From the NCBI GenBank assembly GCA_963847615.1, contig CAWKAN010000039.1:1-58846 (forward strand): 58,846 bases of DNA, read 5' to 3'. The notes under the pieces were generated by a model. The model was not told the origin of the DNA, made no database searches, and saw only the letters and a program-made list of their open reading frames with translations. The stretch is from Palsa-883 sp963847615. GTDB lineage: Bacteria; Pseudomonadota; Alphaproteobacteria; Acetobacterales; Acetobacteraceae. A program made the translations under genes and the position numbers. This document shows, one piece after another, positions 52,839 through 58,846 of this stretch; the stretch's first letter is position 1, and every line of letters begins with the position of its first letter.

Positions 52839-54167
52839 TTGCATGGGGGTGTTACGGCGTTTTTCGGGCGTGCCTCCGCGACGCCGGCCAGGCACTCTTC
52901 GGGCAGCCGTCGCGGCGCGAGCCCTGCCCGCCCGCCGCGCCGAACCCCGGTGCGCGCCGTCGCCACCACCGGGACAAGTGCCCGGTGGCAGGCTCCGCAT
53001 GGGGTTGTTGCCGCGTTGGTCGCAACGGCCGCCAACCCCCCGCCCACCGGCTGCCCGAACACCAGTCGCGCCGGGGCGTCCGCCCGCCGGCCACGTCGCG
53101 GTCCGACACCGACCGTCCTCACGTTGCATGGGGTTGTTGCCGCGTTTGTCGCAACGGCCGCCAACTCCCCAGCCACCGGCCGCCCGAACACCTGTCGCGC
53201 CACGGCGTTCACCCGCCGGCCACGTCGCGGTCCGACACCGACCGGCCTCACGTTGCATGGGGTTGTTGCCGCGTTCGTCGCAACGGGCGCCAGCTCCCCA
53301 GCCACCGGCCGCTCGAACACCTGTCGCGCCACGGCGTTCACCTGCCGGCCACGCCGCGGCCCGACACGCACCGGCCTCACGTTGCATGGGGTTGTTGCCG
53401 CGTTGGTTGCAACGGCCGCCAGCCTCCCGGCCACCGGCCGCCCGAACACCTGTCGCGCCACGGCGTTCACCCGCCGGCCACGCCGCGGCCCGACACCGGC
53501 CGGCCTCACGTTGCATGGGGTTGTTGCCGCGTTCGTCGCAACGGCCGCCAACCCCCCGCCCACCGGCTGCCCGAACACCAGTCGCGCCACGGCGTTCAGT
53601 CGCCGGCCACGCCGCGGCCCGACACGGACCGTCCTCACGTTGCATGGGGTTGTTGCCGCGTCTGTCGCAACGGCCGCCAACCCCCCGCCCACCGGCCGCC
53701 CGAACACCAGTCGCGCCACGGCGTTCACCCGTCGGCCACGTCGCGGTCCGACACGCACCGTCGCCACGTTGCATGGGGTTGTTGCCGGATTTTTCGCAAC
53801 GGTCGCCAGCGCCCCATCCCGACGCCGCCCGGGCACATGACGCAGCGCGGTGCCTGCCCACCGGCCCCGCCGCGGCCCGACACGCACCGGCCTCACGTTG
53901 CATGGGGTTGTTGCCGGATTTTTCGCAACGGCCGCCAGCGCCCCATCCCCACGCCGCCCGAGCACATGACGCAGCGCGGCGCCCGCCCGCCGGCCACGCC
54001 GCGGTCTGACACGCACCGTCGCCACGTTGCATGGGGTTGTTGCCGGATTTTTCGCAACGGCCGCCAGCGCCCCAGCCCCACGCCGCCCGGGCACATGACG
54101 CAGCGCGGCGCCCGCCCGCCGGCCACGCCGAAGCCCGACACACCCCGTCGCCACCTTGCACGGACCG
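52839..54167. repeat. 129-bp tandem satellite, about ten units
   Basis: TTGCATGGGG starts units at 52839, then (as TCCGCATGGGG) 52995, and then every 129 bases exactly: 53124, 53253, 53382, 53511, 53640, 53769, 53898, 54027, with a decayed last start at 54156. The core TTGCATGGGGTTGTTGCCGC is followed by GTTCGTCGCAACGGCCGCC. Units 53124-53768 are very alike; those from 53769 form a diverged subfamily (GGATTTTTCGCAACGG). 129 is 43 codons, so several frames on both strands stay open without being genes. The core is the reverse complement of the motif at 0.8-1.8 kb. Confidence 0.9.
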
Positions 54168-54794
54168 CTCACTGGCCTGCCGCCGACGTGGCGGCGGTGC
54201 TCCCGAGCAGCCCGCCCAGCGCCGGCCGGCGCTGGGCGGGACGGCATCGGCGGCGATGGCGCCGGCCACCATCCTCGATCGGATCGTGTCGATCGACGAT
54301 GGGGCAGGACCCCGTCGCGGCCATGCCGCGCGCCGTCCTGCCCAGCGGTCACCAATCCTTCGACGGCCGGCCGTGGAACCAGGCGTCGCACGGCGCGGGG
54401 GATCGCCGACAGGATTTGGCCGAGCGGCCTGCCCGGCGGGGCGGCGGGCGCGGGAGGGCAGGTGGCCACGGGGTGAGGTCTCCAGGCTGTCAGTCAGACC
54501 GACCAACATAGCACGAACAGGAAAATATACCCAACACCGTTTTGCCGACAACAGCTTGCCGGTGTGCACCTCCCCGGCCGGCCCGGCGGGTCGGTGCGCA
54601 ACCGCCGCCGCCGCCAGGTCGGCGGGAGGCGAGGGACGACAACCGCCGGGCTTGCGCAGGCACCACGACATCGCGGCCGCGCCGGGCGGCGCGGCCTTCC
54701 ACCGCGGCCGGTGGCCTGCTCCCTCAGCGGGCGCGCCACCTCGCGTGAACCCGGAGTGGCGCACCCGCGTCGCCCAGGGCAATCGAGTGGAACA
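54168..54794. other. Gap after the satellite
   Basis: No gene seen. An AT-richer spot (AACAGGAAAATATACCC, about 54517) stands out and may be a promoter. The long frames here are shadows of GC-rich sequence. Confidence 0.4.
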
Positions 54795-54990
54795 GAAGCA
54801 AGCCGGGGCTTCGCCCCGGACCCCACCAAGGGGCGCTGCCCCTTGGAACCCCGCCAAGGGCGAGCCCATACGCCCCCTTCCCCTCCCCACACTCCCGGTC
54901 ATGGAGTCCAGAGGCTCCGCCTCTGGTGGGGGGTCCAGGGGGGCAACGCCCCCCTGGCGGGGTTCGGGGCGGAGCCCCGACCTTGCTTCG
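54795..54990. repeat. Mosaic multi-hairpin repeat element, short copy
   Basis: Ends GAAGCAAG / CCTTGCTTC are inverted. Inside are GGGGCTTCGCCCC, CCAAGGGGCGCTGCCCCTTGG, CCAGAGGCTCCGCCTCTGG and GGGGGGCAACGCCCCCC hairpins, and the spacer CCCCACACTCCCGGTC seen also in the 10.3-10.6 kb copy. It lacks the large central palindrome of that copy. Confidence 0.85.
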
Positions 54991-55059
54991 TTCCCCCGAC
55001 AGCCCTCGGCCAGGCGCAAGTTGCGCTTGCGCCGCTCCGGTGCAAGTTTCCGTGCCGCG

Positions 55060-55431
55060 ATGGTTCGGTCCCGCATTCCCGCTCCCGGTCTGCTGCTGGC
55101 GCTGCTGGCGTTGGTGGCGCAGCTCGCCTTCGGGGCGGTGGTGCCGCAGCCGGAGGTCGGCCGCGTGTTGGCCGGCATCGGCATCATCTGCCACGCCCCC
55201 GCGCCGGCCGACAGCGCCCCGAAGGCCCCGGCGCCGCACCGGCCGGACTGCGTGTTCTGTCCGCTCTGCGTCTCGCTCGCCGCGCCGGGCATCGTGCTGC
55301 CGGCCGGCGCAACACCCCTGCCGCCGCTTCAGGTCGTCGCCTTCACCCCGCCCGGCCTGCCGCCGGCCACCGCGCCGCCGATCCGGCAAACCATGGCGGC
55401 GCAACCCCGCGGACCCCCTGCGCTGAGCTAA
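55060..55431 (+). CDS. DUF2946-like small protein upstream of the copper genes
   Basis: A 123-residue protein with an N-terminal hydrophobic segment (LLLALLALVAQLAFGAVV), ICHAP near 45 and the motif DCVFCPLCVSLAAPG near 65. DUF2946 proteins of this form sit beside copper or TonB transport genes and may bind metal through Cys/His. It is the first gene of the copper cluster. ATG 55060 is chosen because it directly precedes the hydrophobic segment. Confidence 0.7.
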   Translation: MVRSRIPAPGLLLALLALVAQLAFGAVVPQPEVGRVLAGIGIICHAPAPADSAPKAPAPHRPDCVFCPLCVSLAAPGIVLPAGATPLPPLQVVAFTPPGLPPATAPPIRQTMAAQPRGPPALS

Positions 55432-55503
55432 ATCCCGCGTCCTGGCATCGGCCGCCGCGTGCGCCGGTGTCGTCGAATTCATCTCCCCTGGAGTCCCACA
55501 GCC

Positions 55504-56469
55504 ATGTACCGCCCCCTGTTGCTCGCCGGCCTCGCCGGCGCGGCGCTGTGTCCCGGCCAATTCGCGCTGGCCCACGGTGTCGCCGGCTCGCACATGTTCA
55601 TCAGCACGCTGCTCATCGACGATCCCAACGTCGCCGACGAAGCCTCGCTTCCGACCTTTTCCTACCTGCCGCAGCCGACCGACGGCGCGCCGGCAGCGAA
55701 CCTGTATGCGGGCGAATTCGAGTTCGACAAACGCATCACCGAAAACTTCGGTTTCTCCATCGGTGACGGCTACCAGTGGCTGACCCAGCCCGGCGCCAAG
55801 ACGGCGAACGGCTGGGAGAACCTCGAAGCCACGCTGAAATACAAGCCGTACGTGAACGCCGAGCACGAGTTCATGTTCTCCATCGGCATCACCCGCAGCT
55901 TCGCGCGCACCGGCGCCACCGGCGCCAATGGCGCCGCGCTCGACAATGACGACAGCAGCTCCACCGCCGGCTCGGTCTATTTCGGCAAGGGGTTCGGCGA
56001 CCTGCCGATCGGCTGGGCGCGCGCCTTCGCCCTCACCGGCGAGCTGAGTTACCAGGTTGCCGACAAGAAGCTGAAAGTAACCGGCGCGGACCCCGATAGC
56101 GGCGACCTGCTGTACAACAACGGCACCTGGAACCAATGGTCCGGTGGCCTGTCGCTGCAATACAGCATCCGCTACCTGCAATCGCAGGTGAAGGATCTCG
56201 GCCTGCCGGAGTTCGCCAACCGGCTGACCCCGCTCGCCGAGGTCGCCTGGTCCTCGCCGGCCAGCAGCCCAAACCAGGATGCGCCGCAATATCTGTTCGG
56301 CATCGGCATGAACTACACGGCCGAGACCTACGCCGTGACGGTGGAGGCGCTGATCCCGGGTAACAAGCAGACCGGCTCGCATCTCGGGGCGATCGCGCAG
56401 TTCCACCTGTATTTCGACGACCTGTTCCCCAACAGCCTGGGCAAGCCGATGCTGGAGTGGCAGCTGTGA
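55504..56469 (+). CDS. Outer-membrane beta-barrel-like protein of the copper cluster
   Basis: A 321-residue protein with a signal peptide (cleavage near FALAHG) and a long series of amphipathic strands (ENFGFSIGDGYQWL, NLEATLKYKPYV, SIGITRSFARTG, FALTGELSYQV, SGGLSLQYSIRYL). It ends in an aromatic-hydrophobic pattern (GKPMLEWQL). It overlaps copC as TGATG, so it is translated with it. No specific family recognised; probably an outer-membrane protein involved in copper handling. Confidence 0.7.
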   Translation: MYRPLLLAGLAGAALCPGQFALAHGVAGSHMFISTLLIDDPNVADEASLPTFSYLPQPTDGAPAANLYAGEFEFDKRITENFGFSIGDGYQWLTQPGAKTANGWENLEATLKYKPYVNAEHEFMFSIGITRSFARTGATGANGAALDNDDSSSTAGSVYFGKGFGDLPIGWARAFALTGELSYQVADKKLKVTGADPDSGDLLYNNGTWNQWSGGLSLQYSIRYLQSQVKDLGLPEFANRLTPLAEVAWSSPASSPNQDAPQYLFGIGMNYTAETYAVTVEALIPGNKQTGSHLGAIAQFHLYFDDLFPNSLGKPMLEWQL

Positions 56470-56822
56470 TGCGGCGCGCCGGCCTGATCGCGGCGCTGGC
56501 GCTGGCGCTGCCGGCGCCGGTGTTCGCCCATGCGTTCCTGCAACGCGCCAGCCCCGCGGTGGGCAGCACGCTGCCCGCGGCGCCGCCCGAACTCGCCATC
56601 GTCTTCACCGAGGCGGTGGAGCCGGCGTTCAGCGGCATCGTCGTGACCGGCAAGGACGGGCCGGTCGCCACCGGCCAGCCGCATCTCGCCGCCGGCAGCG
56701 ATCGCCAGTTGGTCGTCTCGCTACCGAAACTGCCTCCCGGCACCTACAGCGTCCGCTGGCACGCCACCTCGGTGGACACCCACAAGACCGAGGGCAGCTT
56801 CCAGTTCACCGTCAACAACTGA
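56469..56822 (+). CDS. copC: CopC-domain copper-binding protein
   Basis: A 117-residue periplasmic protein. The signal peptide ends at FAHAFLQRASPAVGS, which leaves the N-terminal His (HAFLQ) that ligates Cu(II) in CopC/PcoC proteins. It ends YSVRWHATSVDTHKTEGSFQ with the second His pair (HATSVDTH). Gene order barrel-copC-pcuC-copD is a common copper import or resistance module. Confidence 0.93.
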   Translation: MRRAGLIAALALALPAPVFAHAFLQRASPAVGSTLPAAPPELAIVFTEAVEPAFSGIVVTGKDGPVATGQPHLAAGSDRQLVVSLPKLPPGTYSVRWHATSVDTHKTEGSFQFTVNN

Positions 56823-56843
56823 TCCGGAACAAGGAGACGCATC

Positions 56844-57329
56844 ATGCGCCTGACACTCGCCGCCGCCCTGATCGCCATCCCGGCGACCGTGTTCGCCCAG
56901 CAATCGACGCCGAACGTGGCGCATGCCTGGTCCCGCGCCGCCATGGCCGGGCATCAGGGCGTGGTCTACCTGACCATCACCGACGCCGGCGCGCCCGACA
57001 CCCTGACCGGCGCCACGACGCCGGTGGCCAACAGCGCGGAGCTGCACGAGTCCATCGACGACCACGGCGTGATGAAGATGCGGCCCGTCGCCTCCCTGCC
57101 GGTCGCGCCGGGCCACCCGGCGATGCTGAAGCCGGGCGGCTACCACATCATGCTGATGGGGCTGAAGCAGCCGCTGACGCAAGGCGAGCAGTTTCCGCTG
57201 GCGCTGCGCTTCGCCTACGCCGGGCAGGTCACGACGACGGTAACGGTGGAACCGGCCGGCGCCGCCACCCCGGGCATGGATCACGCCGGCATGGGCAGCA
57301 TGTCGATGCCGAAACCGCCGTCCCGCTGA
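56844..57329 (+). CDS. PCu(A)C copper chaperone
   Basis: A 161-residue periplasmic copper chaperone. Signal peptide to about 18. The Cu(I) site is the family motif His...Met...HxM, seen in HESIDDHGVMKM and GGYHIMLMGLK. The Met/His-rich tail (GMDHAGMGSMSMP) may add a further copper site. Such proteins feed copper to cytochrome c oxidase, which fits the respiratory content of the window. AAGGAGA sets the start. Confidence 0.93.
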   Translation: MRLTLAAALIAIPATVFAQQSTPNVAHAWSRAAMAGHQGVVYLTITDAGAPDTLTGATTPVANSAELHESIDDHGVMKMRPVASLPVAPGHPAMLKPGGYHIMLMGLKQPLTQGEQFPLALRFAYAGQVTTTVTVEPAGAATPGMDHAGMGSMSMPKPPSR

Positions 57330-57362
57330 CGGCGGAACGGCCGGCGCGGGAGCCGCGGCCAG

Positions 57363-58403
57363 GTGCAAGGGCTGGAGATCCTGGCCGCGGCCCTGCGTGG
57401 CGCGCATGTCGCCGCGCTGGTGTCGCTGTTCGGTGCGCCGATCTTCCTGTTGCTGGTCGCGCCAACCGCGCTGGACGCGACGCCGGCCCAGGCGCGCCGG
57501 TTGCGCCACGCGGTGCTGCGCATCGCCGGCTGGAGTGCAGCCCTCGGGCTCGCCACCGCCGCCGCCTGGCTGCTGGCAACAACCGTGCTCATCGCCGACC
57601 CGGGCGGTGTCGCGGCGCTGCTGCACGCGCTGCCGACGGTCGCGGCGGACACGCAGTTCGGGCATTGGCTGATGCTCCGCTGCGTGGTGCTGCTGCTCGT
57701 CCTGGCCGCCCTCCGCCCGAAACGCAATTCCGTGGTTGTTGCGGCCGTGCTGTCCGGTGCCGCGATCGCCGTTCAGCCCATGCTCGGCCACGCCGGAGCG
57801 ATGGGCGGCGGCGCGGGCACGACGATGATCGTCTCCGAGGTGGTGCATCTGCTGGCCGCCGGCGCCTGGCTCGGCGGATTGCTGCCGCTGTTCCTGGCGG
57901 TCACGCTGCTTCCCCCCGGCGCCGCCGCGGCGTCATGCCGGGGTTTCACCCGGTTGGGCCTGGCCGCGGCGCTGCTCCTGGCCGGCTCCGCGACGGCGCA
58001 GATCGCGCTGCTCGGCGGCACGCTGCCCGGCCTGTTCCACACCGGCTATGGCCGCACCGCGTTGCTGAAGCTGGGCCTGTTCCTGGCCCTGCTGGCGCTC
58101 GCCGCGCTCAATCGCTTCCGGCTGACCGGGCGGCTGGACGGCGCCGCGCCGCACCCGGCGCGCCGGCAGATGCGGATGTCGATCGGCGTGGAGGCGGTGC
58201 TGGGCCTCGCGGTCGTCATCGCGGCGGCTTTCCTCGCCTCACAGCCGCCGAACGCACGTGACCAGACGGAAGGCCAGGCCGCGCTGACGGAATTCGCCGC
58301 CGAGCTGCCGGCCGCGGGTTCGAAGGCCGACGAGGCGGACCATTTTGCCAAAATCCCCATCGGCATCGATCGCGTTGCGGGATCGCAAGGATCGTGCGGA
58401 TGA
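57363..58403 (+). CDS. copD: CopD-family copper transport membrane protein
   Basis: A 346-residue protein with about eight helices (HVAALVSLFGAPIFLLLVAP; HWLMLRCVVLLLVLAAL; VVHLLAAGAWLGGLLPLFLA; LKLGLFLALLALAALNRFRL). The GAWLGGLLPL and LNRFRLTGRL motifs are typical. Starts with GTG at 57363, 33 bases after the chaperone. The hydrophilic tail past SQPPN is longer than usual and may be read-through sequence. Confidence 0.88.
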   Translation: MQGLEILAAALRGAHVAALVSLFGAPIFLLLVAPTALDATPAQARRLRHAVLRIAGWSAALGLATAAAWLLATTVLIADPGGVAALLHALPTVAADTQFGHWLMLRCVVLLLVLAALRPKRNSVVVAAVLSGAAIAVQPMLGHAGAMGGGAGTTMIVSEVVHLLAAGAWLGGLLPLFLAVTLLPPGAAAASCRGFTRLGLAAALLLAGSATAQIALLGGTLPGLFHTGYGRTALLKLGLFLALLALAALNRFRLTGRLDGAAPHPARRQMRMSIGVEAVLGLAVVIAAAFLASQPPNARDQTEGQAALTEFAAELPAAGSKADEADHFAKIPIGIDRVAGSQGSCG

Positions 58404-58730
58404 CGGGACCACCCGCGGCGGCTCCGGCACGCCGCAACCTTGAGCCGCCGCGCGCCCGGCGCCCGCGGCATCGCCCGCCGGCGTGCATCGCCCAATCGAG
58501 GCGTCTTGCGCACCCCGCCGCGGTGGAATTTGCTTGTGCGGGCGAAGCGGGCCATGCAGCATGCGGCCGTGGCCGGTGTCCGTGCGACCCTTCGGGGACT
58601 GTCGGATGGCATGTCCCCGCAAGGAATTGAAGCCCGTCGCCGGCTCGATCGTCGATGTCTCGCCGCGCTGCCGGCGGACCAAACGTCCCGTGCAACAAAT
58701 TCCATGTCCGGTTCCAGGGGGGAACAAGAA
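58404..58730. other. Gap before the GYD gene
   Basis: No gene or clear element seen. GGGGGGAAC just before 58731 is the ribosome site of the next gene. Confidence 0.4.
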
Positions 58731-58846
58731 ATGCCGAAGTTCCTGATCAAGGCAAGCTACACCGCCGAGGGCCTGAAGGGCCTGCAGAAGGACAAGGCGT
58801 CCGGCCGCGAGAAGGCGATCGCCGCCGCGTGCAAGGCGGCCGGCGG
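58731..58846 (+). CDS. GYD-domain protein, cut by window edge
   Basis: The first 38 residues, MPKFLIKASYTAEGLKGLQ then KDKASGREKAIAAACKAAG, match the start of the small GYD-domain family (unknown function, about 95-100 residues). The rest lies outside the window. Confidence 0.8.
   Translation, partial: MPKFLIKASYTAEGLKGLQKDKASGREKAIAAACKAAG

Noticed and set aside
52839..54167. Could the array be a CRISPR?
   Set aside because: The whole 129-bp unit is conserved, with no variable spacers and no cas genes.
51671..54469. An open frame extends the second dctP upstream to 932 residues through the satellite.
   Set aside because: The Tat signal, ribosome site and match to paralogue 1 place the true start at 52699; a 129-bp unit keeps any frame open.
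52773..55292. Very long minus-strand frame (839 residues) over the satellite, and similar long frames on the plus strand.
   Set aside because: Several frames on both strands are open equally, no start region or family is seen, and one plus frame gains stops in the later units.

Overview
The window is about 59 kb of very GC-rich DNA from an alphaproteobacterium, most likely a member of the Rhodospirillales close to Acetobacteraceae. The lineage call rests on a C4-type 5-aminolevulinate synthase, a DUF3035/BamF lipoprotein beside lspA and ileS, a fused dehydroshikimate dehydratase, TRAP and Liv transporters, and many short palindromic repeats. No rRNA or tRNA gene was recognised.

Layout. 0-2 kb: a frameshifted HGGxSTG-domain gene filled with short repeats. 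2-13.7 kb: a gamma-glutamyltransferase-family gene, mazEF, an unknown gene carrying a 27-bp minisatellite, bamF-like/lspA/ileS, an amidohydrolase and quiC. 13.8-20 kb: ccmFGHI and hemA. 20.3-21.7 kb: a divergent MocR-like regulator that has lost its PLP lysine. 21.9-38.3 kb: a multiheme electron-transfer island. 38.5-48.2 kb, all on the minus strand: livKHMGF, an acyl-CoA synthetase, an acyl-CoA dehydrogenase and pobA. 48.5-52.7 kb: a TRAP transporter with two paralogous binding proteins. 52.8-54.2 kb: a 129-bp tandem satellite. 55-58.4 kb: a copper cluster (outer-membrane protein, CopC, PCuAC, CopD). The right edge cuts a GYD-domain gene.

The island is the centre of interest. It encodes a hexaheme cytochrome, a Tat-exported four-cluster ferredoxin and an NrfD-type membrane subunit (a quinone:cytochrome module), then a four-domain tetraheme cytochrome, two duplicated monoheme cytochromes and a membrane-bound monoheme protein. 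Next come a group II intron, a nonaheme cytochrome fused to a cytochrome b membrane domain (CbcL architecture), a decaheme MtrA/DmsE-type cytochrome and an MtrB/PioB-type outer-membrane barrel. Together these can carry electrons between the quinone pool and the cell surface: extracellular electron transfer or Fe(II) oxidation, direction unresolved. About 36 CxxCH sites lie within 16 kb, right beside haem synthesis (hemA) and cytochrome c maturation (ccm) genes. A perfect FNR/FixK-type palindrome lies upstream of the nonaheme gene and a near-perfect one lies in the hemA intergenic region, which suggests low-oxygen control of the set.

Caution: several otherwise intact genes (ileS, hemA, the MocR gene, the ferredoxin, nrfD, livM) are broken by single-base insertions while protein similarity continues in the next frame. 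Assembly indels are the simplest explanation. The outer-membrane barrel gene has many more shifts, of both signs, and may be truly decayed.
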